Positions 1-8,174 of a stretch of 64,000 nt of DNA are shown piece after piece (within the stretch, counting starts at the first letter, position 1; the number at the start of each line of letters is the position of its first letter). The notes under the pieces were generated by a model, which saw only the letters and a program-made list of their open reading frames with translations, searched no databases and was not told the DNA's origin. The position numbers and the translations under genes are program-made. Source of the DNA: VRUE01 sp963807425 (lineage in GTDB: Bacteria > Actinomycetota > Thermoleophilia > Solirubrobacterales > 70-9). The stretch covers positions 93,289 to 157,288 of the forward strand of contig CAWEBZ010000005.1 of NCBI GenBank assembly GCA_963807425.1, given 5' to 3'.

Positions 1-795
1 GTGGCCGTAGGAGAAATCCGGTCCGTAGCGCTCGAGAGCCGCAGCGGAGCGCCGAACGACCGGCCCGTCGATCGTCGGCAGCGGCACCGCCCAGCCGTCA
101 AGTTCTGCAACGCGGCGCAGGCGGTTCGATCCCGAGTGGACCTCCCGGCCCGGCGGGCGCTGCTCGCGGCGGCGGCGCTCTGCCGCGGCGCTGAGCGTCT
201 GGCGGGCACGAGCGAAGCCGTTGATCGCCGAGTGGTACGTCCCACCCGACATGGTCGCCCTGATGCGAACGAAGCCATTCACCGCCAGGGGAACCCCCTC
301 CGGCAGCTGCTGGACGGTGAAGTAGGCACCGAGGTCGTGCGGGATCGAGTCGAAGCCGCAGCAGTGGACGAGCCGGGCGCCGGTTTCCTGCGCCTTGGCG
401 TGATAGCCGAGCCACATGCGGTCGACGAACTCGGGCTCGCCGGTGAGGTCGGCGTAGTCGGTGCCGGCTGCGGCACAGGCGGCGACGAGCGGCTCCCCGT
501 ACAGCGCATAGGGACCGACGGTCGTGACGACGACCCTGGTCGCCGCCGCGACCCTCGCCATGGCACCGGCATCGGCCGCATCGGCCTCCAGCAGGTCCGG
601 CGCATCGGCCGGAGACGGGATCGCCTCCAGCTGCGAGCGAACCGCCTCGAGCTTGGCTCGGTTGCGACCGACGAGCGCCCAACGCAGTCCCGCCGGGGCA
701 TTCTCGGCGAGGTAGCGCGCAGTCAGGCCACCGGTGAAGCCAGTGGCCCCAAACAGGACCAGATCGTATTGCCGCTCGCCCGCCACCGCGGGCAT
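1..795 (-). CDS. Saccharopine dehydrogenase-like NAD(P)-binding protein (partial)
   Basis: The reading frame runs off the left edge of the window, leaving 265 codons from the N-terminus. Near the start is a Rossmann motif, YDLVLFGATGFTGGLTARYL, followed by ALVGRNRAKL. Further on are TTVGPYALYGEPLV and DLTGEPEFV, the pattern of the saccharopine dehydrogenase / trans-acting enoyl reductase family. Members bind NAD(P) and act as oxidoreductases, often on lipids, but the substrate cannot be read from sequence. The ATG at 795 fits the expected distance to the dinucleotide-binding loop. The C-terminal catalytic part lies outside the window. Confidence 0.8.
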   Translation of the reverse strand, partial: MPAVAGERQYDLVLFGATGFTGGLTARYLAENAPAGLRWALVGRNRAKLEAVRSQLEAIPSPADAPDLLEADAADAGAMARVAAATRVVVTTVGPYALYGEPLVAACAAAGTDYADLTGEPEFVDRMWLGYHAKAQETGARLVHCCGFDSIPHDLGAYFTVQQLPEGVPLAVNGFVRIRATMSGGTYHSAINGFARARQTLSAAAERRRREQRPPGREVHSGSNRLRRVAELDGWAVPLPTIDGPVVRRSAAALERYGPDFSYGH

Positions 796-821
796 TGTGT
801 CAGGGGTTCAAAGCTGCGCGC

Positions 822-1055
822 CTACGGCCTCGCGCACATCGCGTTGGCTTCGGTGCTCGGCCGATTGGCGAGCAATGTGTATTCGAAGTTTCCGGGCGGG
901 GGATCGAGGAAGTCGAAGCCGCCCCCCGTAACCGTCTCTCCTGGAAGACAGCTCGCAATGGACAGATCTTCATCGTTGTTCTTGGGCTTCCCTTCACTCC
1001 CATAGCGAACGTGGGCGAGGCCACCTTTGTCGGCGCCTCGCCGTTCAAGCTGTAG
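822..1055 (-). pseudogene. Possible remnant of a secreted-protein C-terminal domain
   Basis: This open frame of about 77 codons lies in the 314-base gap between two genes and has no ATG, GTG or TTG start. It follows an in-frame stop at 1056-1058. The translation contains SIASCLPGETVTGGGFDF and FEYTLLANRPS, which resembles the Cys-Pro-Gly / GGG C-terminal domain seen in exported actinobacterial proteins. I read it as a 5'-truncated remnant, but a chance frame is possible. Nothing else recognisable lies in 796-1109. Confidence 0.3.
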
Positions 1056-1109
1056 TCAGGGCCCGCAGGATCGCGGCCAGAGAGCCAGCGACCGATGGAT
1101 TCGAGCCGG

Positions 1110-2102
1110 TTAGCCCACGACGGGCCGGAGGACCGCCTCGAATCCGCGTCCGGTCAGAGGCACGGCGAGCCCTGGAAAGGCGACGCTGAGGCTCCCCGAC
1201 CAGCGAGGGGATAGCGGAGCCTCGCGAGGGGTATAAGTCGCACTGCCGAAAAAGGGCGACGGGGGCGTGACCCGGGCGGGACCGAGCGCGTCGTCGAAGA
1301 CGAAGCTCGCGCTGGGTGCGGTCGCCTGCGCAGTGCGCATGACGAAGACCCCGTTATCGAGCACTTCGCTCGATGTTGCGCCAAAGGAAGCCCCATCGTC
1401 GAGAGTAACCGCGAAGAATGAACTCGGCAGCACCAGTGAGCCGACCCTGCTCTCACCGCGAACGGCCAGGGAACCGCCTCGCGTGGCGAGCGCCTGGCGA
1501 TCAGGGCCACTTGTGCGGCGGTCGATCTTGGTCGAGCAATTGCGAAAAGGCGACGTCCCGACGCTGCCTTTCGCGCTGGTCCGGGCGACCCGGGTGTAGC
1601 CGTTCTCGCCCTCGAAGGAGATCGTGCCGGTGAAGGTTCCTAGCTGCCTGACGATTCTGCTGGGGGCAACGCACTTCTTCGTCTTGTCGGAAAGGTCCAG
1701 CCTGGCGACGTGCCTCTTGCCGGATGGCTCGAAGACGACCGAGATCCTGCCGAAGGACCCGAGGTCGGCGTCGATGGCACGCGGATCCTCTGGTTGGCCG
1801 AAGGTGGCGTAAGTGGTGGCGGCGACGTTGCCCTGATTGGCACGACGCAAGCCGCCGGCAGCCGAGATGGTCGCGATCGGAGGCCGGTCCCGAGAGGCGA
1901 CCACGGAGAGGAGGCCTTTTTCGCTCTTCACGTTGAGCGAGTAGCCGTTGGAGCCGGGAACGGTGAACTCAGCCGAGATCGCCGGGTCGCGCTCGTGGTA
2001 GCGAGCCGCCGGACCCCCTTCAGCCAAAGCTATTGCGGGGACCGCCAAGGCGATGACCACCGCACCTGCGCCAACGAAACGAAGCCTGGCTCTGCTGCTC
2101 AC
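1110..2102 (-). CDS. Secreted protein of unknown function
   Basis: The product is a 330-residue exported protein. I chose the GTG at 2102 because AAAGGGAGGAG lies seven bases upstream, although the frame stays open to an ATG at 2156. The N-terminus has basic residues, then a hydrophobic stretch (VGAGAVVIALAVPAIALA) ending in a likely signal peptidase site. The mature part is rich in beta-prone segments and has a Cys pair, near KKCVAP and RNCSTK. No catalytic motif is visible. I do not recognise the family. It may be a beta-sandwich surface protein. Confidence 0.7.
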   Translation of the reverse strand: MSSRARLRFVGAGAVVIALAVPAIALAEGGPAARYHERDPAISAEFTVPGSNGYSLNVKSEKGLLSVVASRDRPPIATISAAGGLRRANQGNVAATTYATFGQPEDPRAIDADLGSFGRISVVFEPSGKRHVARLDLSDKTKKCVAPSRIVRQLGTFTGTISFEGENGYTRVARTSAKGSVGTSPFRNCSTKIDRRTSGPDRQALATRGGSLAVRGESRVGSLVLPSSFFAVTLDDGASFGATSSEVLDNGVFVMRTAQATAPSASFVFDDALGPARVTPPSPFFGSATYTPREAPLSPRWSGSLSVAFPGLAVPLTGRGFEAVLRPVVG

Positions 2103-2200
2103 GATTCCGCTCCTCCCTTTGCGTTGACTTCGAATCCAGGGTAGGCAGCTCTTCAAAAAGCGTAGATTGCGCTCGCATTAATCGAGCAATCCGTATGAGA

Positions 2201-2243
2201 AAGCGGCCGATGGAATTCGAACCCACGACCTTCTGCATGGCAA
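2201..2243 (-). repeat. tRNA-Gly 3'-half fragment (att-like direct repeat)
   Basis: These 43 bases match 9643-9685, the 3' half of the intact tRNA-Gly(GCC), with two mismatches and in the same orientation. The fragment covers the anticodon loop, the 3' side of the anticodon stem, the variable region, the T arm and the 3' acceptor strand, but has no 5' half. It abuts the stop codon of the HD-GYP gene. Duplicated tRNA 3' ends of this kind are typical scars of site-specific integration. No integrase gene lies between the two copies, so that origin is inference. Confidence 0.75.
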
Positions 2244-3575
2244 TTACAGAGGCCTCCGAGAGCCGCGGGTCGCAACAGCCAGGCTTGCGGCAACCCTAGG
2301 ATCGAATTGAGTGCCCGCACAGGCCCGCACCTCGGCTAGGGCCGCCTCGACCGGCATCGCCTCTCGGTAGGAACGGGTGGTGGTCATTGCGCTGAAGGCA
2401 TCGCAGCAAGCGACGATCCGCGCCTCGATCGGAATCTCCTCGCCGGCCAGACCGTCCGGGTAGCCGCTGCCGTCGTAGTGCTCGTGCGAGGAGCGGACGA
2501 TGCGTCCGACCTCGGAGAGCACGCCACCCACCCGGTTCAGCATCTCCTCCCCCTCGATCGTATGCCGGTACATCACCTGCCACTCATCCGGGTCGAGCGG
2601 CCCCGCCTTGTTGATGATCTCCTTCGGCACGGCGATCTTGCCGACGTCGTGCAGCAGGGCCGCGAACTCAACGTTGCGGCGCTGCCGGTGGTTGAGTCCG
2701 AGGCGGTCGGAGACCGCCAGCGAGAGCTCGACTACGCCACGGCTGTGGCTGCCCGTGTAGGCGTCGTCGGCCTCGACCACGTCACCCAGCAGCATCGCCG
2801 TCCCGCGATAGGCGCTGCTCAACTCGATCGCCTGGTCAACTCGCGCCTGGCGCTCGCGGGAAAGCACGGCGAGCACCGTCGCCAGGGGGAGGATCAGGAG
2901 CGCCAGCGCCGGGCCGATCTGGATCGCCGCGAAAGCGACCAGCAGCCCGATCGGAGCCAGCGCCCCGTCCAGCGCATAAACCGGCGCGACGAGTCCACTG
3001 AGAGTGCGCACCGAGACGCCATCGATTAAGCGCTCCCGGATCGCGGCCGGGACGAAGTCGAAGGCGAACTGAGCCAGCAGGGCGACCAGGTAGACCGGCC
3101 ACTCGTCCCAGGAGAAGACCTGGGCGCCGGCCGCGACCAGGACCAGCGCCGGGCCGACGGCGTGCCAGCAGTCCCCCAAGGCATGGAAGGAGCGGTGGAC
3201 GCTGGTGTGGCCGCTGGCATAGTCGAATCCCCGTCCCAGCAGATCGCCGCAGGCGACGGCCAGCGGCACCGCCGGGGTCGGAAGGAGGAAGAGCATGGGC
3301 ACCAGGACCAGCTCGGTCGGGACCGTATGGCCGTCGGCGATGTCGAACTTCGCCCTGCTACAGACGACGTACGCGCCGATCAGGATCGCCAGGGTGGGCA
3401 CGTCGAGTGCACGGGGAGACGGCAGCATCAGGGCCATCGCTACGGCAACGACGACGAATCCGAAGGCGAGGGCCGTCTCGACCAGCCGTTCGACGCCCTG
3501 CGCACGCAGCTGCACTCGCTCGCGCCCGCGAGCGAAGAGATGCTCGACGTCTTCTATCTGCGAGACGAGTGCCAT
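2244..3575 (-). CDS. Membrane-bound HD-GYP domain protein, probable c-di-GMP phosphodiesterase
   Basis: The 443-residue protein has an N-terminal membrane region (about residues 33-240, several hydrophobic segments) and then a soluble HD-GYP domain. Key motifs are LLHDVGKIAVP (His309-Asp310), SSHEHYDGSGYPDGL (about 363-376) and EEIPIEARIV. HD-GYP domains hydrolyse the second messenger c-di-GMP, and the membrane part probably senses a signal. The gene is divergent from a c-di-GMP riboswitch and its secreted-protein gene, so both may belong to one c-di-GMP circuit. Its stop codon touches the tRNA fragment. Confidence 0.88.
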   Translation of the reverse strand: MALVSQIEDVEHLFARGRERVQLRAQGVERLVETALAFGFVVVAVAMALMLPSPRALDVPTLAILIGAYVVCSRAKFDIADGHTVPTELVLVPMLFLLPTPAVPLAVACGDLLGRGFDYASGHTSVHRSFHALGDCWHAVGPALVLVAAGAQVFSWDEWPVYLVALLAQFAFDFVPAAIRERLIDGVSVRTLSGLVAPVYALDGALAPIGLLVAFAAIQIGPALALLILPLATVLAVLSRERQARVDQAIELSSAYRGTAMLLGDVVEADDAYTGSHSRGVVELSLAVSDRLGLNHRQRRNVEFAALLHDVGKIAVPKEIINKAGPLDPDEWQVMYRHTIEGEEMLNRVGGVLSEVGRIVRSSHEHYDGSGYPDGLAGEEIPIEARIVACCDAFSAMTTTRSYREAMPVEAALAEVRACAGTQFDPRVAASLAVATRGSRRPL

Positions 3576-3753
3576 TCGATGCGGCCGGCGTTCAACCGCG
3601 CAGTTTCATCGACTGACGAGGCAGAAGGATGAGTTCCGCAAAGCGAATCGGCAATACGCCAGGCACGAAGACCACAGAATTCGGTAGCCGTGTGTATGAA
3701 ATCTATTCCGGCCGGTGGAGTCTGAGCCGATCATCTGCGCGCTGCACACATAA

Positions 3754-3850
3754 GTCAGCTGAATAAGGGCAAACCTGTCGCGAGGCAGGGACGCAAAGTT
3801 GGAGATCTCGTGCTCGGCTCGAGACGGCTCGACCGCCAGCTTGGTTTGAC
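3754..3850 (+). promoter_or_regulatory. c-di-GMP-I (GEMM-I) riboswitch aptamer
   Basis: The conserved core GGGCAAACC (3767-3775) and GGGACGCAAAG (3788-3798) are both present. Between them is the hairpin CCTGTC-GCGA-GGCAGG (3774-3789), whose GNRA tetraloop is the element that docks into the P2 receptor in the family. P2 closes by GTTGG (3798-3802) with CCAGC (3836-3840). The outer P1 closes by GTCAG (3754-3758) with TTGAC (3846-3850). This order and spacing match the Vc2-type c-di-GMP-I riboswitch. It lies in the leader of the secreted-protein gene at 3888. Confidence 0.9.
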
Positions 3851-3853
3851 GAC

Positions 3854-3887
3854 CAGGCTTTTTGGCCTGCGACAAGGAGGTTTGCCC
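3854..3887 (+). promoter_or_regulatory. Riboswitch expression platform with RBS
   Basis: A hairpin CAGGC / GCCTG with a T-rich loop (3854-3869) follows the aptamer. The Shine-Dalgarno AAGGAGG (3874-3880) sits seven bases before the ATG. The segment AGGTTTGCCC (3878-3887) is perfectly complementary over 10 bases to the aptamer core GGGCAAACCT (3767-3776). Aptamer folding and RBS sequestration should therefore be mutually exclusive, which predicts translation turned on by c-di-GMP. The pairing is seen in sequence. The direction of switching is inferred. Confidence 0.75.
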
Positions 3888-4505
3888 ATGCCCCGCCCAG
3901 TCCTCAGCTCGAACCGCAACAGACTGGCCACTCTGCTGATCCCCGCACTGCTGGCGCTGGCCGTCTTCGCCGGCTCCGCTCAGGCATGCTCATACTCCGG
4001 CGCCAAGACGGTGTTCAGCCCCTGGGGAGACCAGCGCAACTACGTTCTCGCCCCAGACGGCGGCTTTGAGGCCGGCGGCTCCGGCTGGAAGTTGAGCCGC
4101 GGCGCGGCAATTGTCGAAGGCAACGAGAGCTATTACCTCAACGATGCCGGGGACTCCAAGTCGCTATCCCTCCCCGCCGGCAGCTCGGCCGTCAGCCCAC
4201 CAGTCTGCATGGCGATCGACACGCCCTCATTCCGGTTGGTCGCCCGCAACAGCGGCAATCCGTCCTCGCAGCTGCGCGTGGAAGCCGTCTACAAGCTGCT
4301 CGGCCTATTGCGCACGAAGACGACCGGCACCCTCCGCGCCGGTGCCACCTGGGCACCGACCCAGTCGGTTTCCACCGTGCTCACCCTTTCGACCATAGTC
4401 GGAACGCTGATCCCAAGTGCGATCGAAATCCGCTTCACCCCGCTCGACTCGAGCGGCCAGTGGCAGGTCGACGACGTCTACATCGATCCCTTCCGCCGCG
4501 GCTAG
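3888..4505 (+). CDS. Secreted protein under c-di-GMP riboswitch control
   Basis: The 205-residue product begins with a signal peptide (LLIPALLALAVFAGSAQA) followed directly by Cys. The mature part contains YVLAPDGGFEAGGSGWKL and ends with WQVDDVYIDPF, a jelly-roll or carbohydrate-binding-like pattern. I infer a beta-sandwich extracellular protein, possibly for the matrix or surface adhesion. The family is not certain. The start is the ATG at 3888, set by AAGGAGG seven bases upstream. An in-frame GTG at 3810 lies inside the riboswitch and is rejected. The riboswitch leader implies that c-di-GMP controls its synthesis. Confidence 0.85.
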   Translation: MPRPVLSSNRNRLATLLIPALLALAVFAGSAQACSYSGAKTVFSPWGDQRNYVLAPDGGFEAGGSGWKLSRGAAIVEGNESYYLNDAGDSKSLSLPAGSSAVSPPVCMAIDTPSFRLVARNSGNPSSQLRVEAVYKLLGLLRTKTTGTLRAGATWAPTQSVSTVLTLSTIVGTLIPSAIEIRFTPLDSSGQWQVDDVYIDPFRRG

Positions 4506-4524
4506 CTGACACGCCCACACACCT

Positions 4525-5515
4525 TGTGAACGGCTGAGAGGCATCCGGGCCCTCCAAAAGGCTTGTGGTTCTGACGCCCAAGCAAGGAGGACCCGGATGA
4601 AGGTTCACGGTAACGCCGCTCTCGGACCAGCGGGACGGCTGGCGCTGGTGCAGGCGATCGAGTCGGGGATGACGTTGCCCGCGACTGCCCATCGCTGGTG
4701 GCATCGCTATCGACTCGCCAGCGAGGCCGAGCGTCAAGCAGGACATTGGCTTAGAGACCGGCCCTGCACGCCGCATCGCCAACCGCGACGGCTCACCCCC
4801 GCCGAAGAGGAGCCGATTCTGCGGGCGCGGTGGGAGACCAATCTCGGCCCAGGCCGTCTGGCGGGGATCTGCCGGCGCTCGCGCTCGACGATCTGGAAGG
4901 TGCTGCATCGTCACGGGCTCTCTCGGCGCCGGGGACCCGGGCGTGAGACCTACCGCCGCTATGAGTGGTCTCGCCCCGGGGCCCTCCTGCACGTCGACGT
5001 CGCCCGCCTGGCTCGATTCGAGCGCCCCGGGCACGCGGTCACCGGCGACCGCTCCACGACCGGCGCCGAGAAGCGGGCCGGCTGGGGCTACGTCTACCTG
5101 CACTGCGTAATCGACGACAACTCCCGCTACGCCTACGTCGAGCAGCACCGAAACCAGAGCGGGGAGACCGCCGCCGCGGTGCTGGGGCGGGCGATCGAGC
5201 ACCTCGCCGCCCACGGCGTCGAGGGACCGGAGGCGGTGATGAGCGACAACGCCTTCGCCTACACGAAGTCGGCCGCGTTCAGAGCGACGCTCGAGCACCA
5301 CGGCGCTCGCCACATTCTCATTCCCGCCTACACGCCGCGCTGGAATGGCAAGGTGGAGCGCTTTATCCAGACTCTGAAGAGGGAGTGGGCCTACGCCCAC
5401 TCCTGGCCCAACTCAACCGAGCGGACCAGGGCCCTGGCATCCTTCCTGCGCTACTACAACCGGCGTCGCCCTCACAGCTCGCTGGGAGACCGGCCGCCGA
5501 TCAGCCGTGTTCATA
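4525..5515 (+). mobile_element. IS481-family insertion sequence, probable limits
   Basis: The element carries one DDE transposase. Imperfect terminal inverted repeats may be TGTGAACGGCTGA (4525-4537) and the complement of TCAGCCGTGTTCATA (5501-5515). They differ by a two-base gap plus one substitution. If these are the ends, the element is about 990 bp and the transposase stop lies 23 bases beyond the right end. No clear target-site duplication is visible, so the limits are tentative. Confidence 0.5.
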
Positions 5516-5538
5516 ACGTCTGGGGGCAGGACAGCTAG
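4597..5538 (+). CDS. IS481-family transposase
   Basis: This 313-residue transposase has an N-terminal DNA-binding region (AALGPAGRLALVQAIESG, then ATAHRWWHRYR) and a C-terminal rve/DDE core. Catalytic residues are visible in LHVDVARL (D), VMSDNAFAYT (D) and NGKVERFIQT (E). The tail RPHSSLGDRPPISR is typical. Compared with usual family members, the helix-turn-helix looks shortened between GMTL and PATAHRWW by roughly a dozen residues. This could impair end binding. A good RBS, AAGGAGG, precedes the ATG. Confidence 0.9.
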   Translation: MKVHGNAALGPAGRLALVQAIESGMTLPATAHRWWHRYRLASEAERQAGHWLRDRPCTPHRQPRRLTPAEEEPILRARWETNLGPGRLAGICRRSRSTIWKVLHRHGLSRRRGPGRETYRRYEWSRPGALLHVDVARLARFERPGHAVTGDRSTTGAEKRAGWGYVYLHCVIDDNSRYAYVEQHRNQSGETAAAVLGRAIEHLAAHGVEGPEAVMSDNAFAYTKSAAFRATLEHHGARHILIPAYTPRWNGKVERFIQTLKREWAYAHSWPNSTERTRALASFLRYYNRRRPHSSLGDRPPISRVHNVWGQDS

Positions 5539-5703
5539 CGGCGGGCGGCTCCCCGCTGGAGCCGACCAGGCGACGGCGATCCCGGAGCCGCCAGGAACAG
5601 CCCGCAGGGCAGCGAGCTAAGCGCGAACAACGGGGCCGGCACTGATCGAGCCCGTGCGGCCCGGCCGTCCTCCGACCGCGGGCGACCCTATTGTGGCCCG
5701 CCC

Positions 5704-7374
5704 TTGTACGACGCCTCTCAGCACCTGATCGGCGGCAGGGCGCGTGCCCGATCGCTTCCGGATTGGCCCGATGCCCGACCCCTCCGCTCATGGCAGGAGG
5801 AGGCGACCGAGGCCGTGCGGGCGCACTCGGCCACCAGCTTCTTGGCCTCGGCTACGCCGGCGGCCGGCAAGACCACCTTCGGCCTGCACATCGCCCACCG
5901 GATGCTGAGCGCCAAGTTCGTCTCGCGCGTTGTCGTGGCCGGCCCGACCACCCACATCTGCCGCCAGTGGGCCGCCGACGCGGGCCGCTACGGCATCGAC
6001 CTCGAGCCAAACAGGCCAAACTCGGACGGGCCGGAGTCGGCCGACTTCCACGGCGTCGCCGTCACCTACCAGACGATCGCGGCCGGGCCGGATACGCACC
6101 GACTGGCCGCCGGCCGCCGGCCGACCCTGCTGATCGCCGACGAGCCGCACCACATGGGCGATCAGGCCGCCTGGGGCCTGCAAGCACGCAAGGCCTTCGA
6201 CGGCGCCCGCTTCCGTCTGCTTCTCTCGGGCACGCCCTTCCGCTCCGACAACTCGGCCATTCCCTGGGTTACCTACGACGAGGACGGCCTCAGCAGGGCC
6301 GACTACACCTACGGCTATCCGCAGGCGCTGGTCGACCGGGTGTGCCGCCCGATCACCTTCCTGCCCTATGACGGCGAGATGGAGTGGATCTCGGACGGTC
6401 GGCTGCGCAGCGCCGACTTCGACCTTGCCTTGCCGGGGGCGGAGGCGGCCCGGCGCCTGCGGACGGCGCTCAGCCCGGATGGCGAGTGGATGGGCGAGGT
6501 GCTGCGCGACGGCGATGCCAGGCTGAGCGCGGTGCGCGCCGACGGGCACCCTGACGCAGGCGGCCTGGTCATCGCCTCCGACCAGGATCACGCGCGGACG
6601 ATTGCGGCGCGGCTCGGGTCGGTCTCGGGAGAGCAACCCGAGCTGGTGATGAGTGACGAGCCCGGTGCCAGCCGGCGCATCGCCGATTTCGCCTCCTCCG
6701 ATCGACGCTGGCTGGTCTCGGTCTTGATGGTCTCAGAGGGCGTCGACATCCCCCGCCTGCGGGTCGGTGTCTACGCGACGGCGGCCCGGACCGAGCTCTT
6801 CTTCCGCCAAGTGGTCGGGCGCTTCATCCGGACCATCCCAGGGCCGCGCCACCAGATGAGCTACCTCCTGATGCCGGCCGACTCTCGGCTGAAGGCACTC
6901 GCCCACGAGATCGAGCTGGAGCGCCGTCACGCGCTCGACCTCTTGCCGGACGCCGAGGAGGAAGAGGTCGAGATGGACGACTCCGACCCGGAGCTGCCCG
7001 AGCCGGGTGGCGGCTTTGCCGCCCTGAGCTCGGGCGACGCCGAGCTGGACGAGGCGATCATGAGCGAGACCGCGCTTCAGCTCTTCCCGACCGATGATCC
7101 CGAGCCGGGTGCGAAGAGGGCGGCCGCCCTCGCCAGGCCCGAAGCCGTGCCGAAAGACCTCGAACCCGAACGGGAGTCGGCCTACGCAACCCGAGAGCGA
7201 CTGCGCGGCGAGCGTAGCCGCCTGGTCGCCGACGTCGCCCGGCGCACAGGCAAGTCGCACCGGGAGGTCCAGGCCCGCATCAATCGCGCCACCCAGACGC
7301 GCTCGGTCGCCAGCGCCACCATCGAGCAACTCGAGCGCGGCAATACGATGCTGCGCCGCGAGTTGTGGCGGTGA
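5704..7374 (+). CDS. SF2 DEAD/DEAH-type helicase
   Basis: The 556-residue protein has the ATPase motifs of superfamily 2: Walker A ATPAAGKTT (about 50-58), motif II ADEPHH (145-150), motif III LLSGTPFRSD, and C-lobe motifs VSEGVDIPRL and FFRQVVGRFIRT. The layout resembles the XPB / type III restriction helicase group. After the core comes an acidic linker (EEEEVEMDDSDPELPEP), then a basic helical C-terminus. The start is the TTG at 5704; no ATG or GTG lies nearby upstream. The role is unknown, probably nucleic-acid remodelling. It sits just downstream of the IS element, and no nuclease or methylase gene accompanies it. Confidence 0.85.
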   Translation: MYDASQHLIGGRARARSLPDWPDARPLRSWQEEATEAVRAHSATSFLASATPAAGKTTFGLHIAHRMLSAKFVSRVVVAGPTTHICRQWAADAGRYGIDLEPNRPNSDGPESADFHGVAVTYQTIAAGPDTHRLAAGRRPTLLIADEPHHMGDQAAWGLQARKAFDGARFRLLLSGTPFRSDNSAIPWVTYDEDGLSRADYTYGYPQALVDRVCRPITFLPYDGEMEWISDGRLRSADFDLALPGAEAARRLRTALSPDGEWMGEVLRDGDARLSAVRADGHPDAGGLVIASDQDHARTIAARLGSVSGEQPELVMSDEPGASRRIADFASSDRRWLVSVLMVSEGVDIPRLRVGVYATAARTELFFRQVVGRFIRTIPGPRHQMSYLLMPADSRLKALAHEIELERRHALDLLPDAEEEEVEMDDSDPELPEPGGGFAALSSGDAELDEAIMSETALQLFPTDDPEPGAKRAAALARPEAVPKDLEPERESAYATRERLRGERSRLVADVARRTGKSHREVQARINRATQTRSVASATIEQLERGNTMLRRELWR

Positions 7375-7543
7375 GATCCACCCTCGCGCCGATTTTGGGC
7401 ACTCGTACCCGGAAAGCCACGGAACTCCGGCGGAGAAGTGCCCGAAATCCGAGGTGGCGGTTTGATTGCCGACGCGGCGAGCTCGCGATCGGGGCTCTCG
7501 CCGAGCGGCTCAGAAAGCTGGGTCCGGTCAGTACGCTCACGCT

Positions 7544-8095
7544 ATGCGACCCCTTCGTTATTCCATCAACGTCACTTTGGACGGATGCTGCGATCACCGT
7601 GCAATATCCCCGGACGAGGAGACCCATCGTCACGCGACGGAGGGTCTCGAGCAGGCCGATGCCCTCCTCCTCGGCCGGGTGACCTACGAGTTGATGGAGT
7701 CAGCCTGGCGGCCGCCCGGGCAGATGGATGCGATGCCCGATTGGATGGCGCCTTTCGGCCGCACGATCGACGCAATGAAGAAGTACGTCGTGTCGAGCAC
7801 CCTGGACCGGGTCGATTGGAACGCGGAGCTCGTGCACGGGGATCTCGGGGAGGCAGTTCAGGAGCTGAAGCAAGAGCCGGGCAAGGGACTGGGCGTGGGA
7901 GGCGTGCAGCTCCCGCTGGCGCTGGCTGAGCTGGGGCTGATCGATGAGTACGAGTTCGTCGTGCACCCCAGGCTGGTGGGCCATGGGCCGACGTTGTTCG
8001 CGGGGCTCTCGAAGCCTCTCGACTTGAGGCTCGTGAGCCGGCAGGAGTTCGCCTCAGGGGCGGTGGCGATGCGGTACGAGCCTCGGGCTTCCTAG
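7544..8095 (+). CDS. Dihydrofolate reductase family / RibD C-terminal domain protein
   Basis: The 183-residue protein starts MRPLRYSINVTLDGC, the typical first strand of the RibD-C/DHFR-like fold. It continues with LLLGRVTYELMESAW, YVVSSTLDRVDWNAEL and GLGVGGVQLPLAL, where the glycine loop would bind NADPH. HPRLVGHGPTLFAG follows near the C-terminus. This family is common in actinobacteria and its physiological substrates are mostly unknown. The ATG at 7544 starts the conserved strand. Confidence 0.85.
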   Translation: MRPLRYSINVTLDGCCDHRAISPDEETHRHATEGLEQADALLLGRVTYELMESAWRPPGQMDAMPDWMAPFGRTIDAMKKYVVSSTLDRVDWNAELVHGDLGEAVQELKQEPGKGLGVGGVQLPLALAELGLIDEYEFVVHPRLVGHGPTLFAGLSKPLDLRLVSRQEFASGAVAMRYEPRAS

Positions 8096-8174
8096 AGGCG
8101 CTGGCGCCACAAGCGAGCAGCCTCCAGGGCTCACCTGGCCGGCTGTGCCCCGCCTCGATCTGCACGGAACCGTT

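Noticed and set aside
1..1005. 334-codon plus-strand open frame
   Set aside because: It is antisense to the saccharopine-dehydrogenase-like gene, which has clear Rossmann motifs. The plus-strand translation is Arg/Gly-rich without any domain.
2020..2238. Short frame starting MQKVVGSN
   Set aside because: It is the tRNA-Gly 3' fragment read as protein; the same reading begins at the intact tRNA (9680) upstream of glyA.
4435..5400. 321-codon minus-strand frame
   Set aside because: It is antisense to the IS481 transposase, whose DDE residues are intact.
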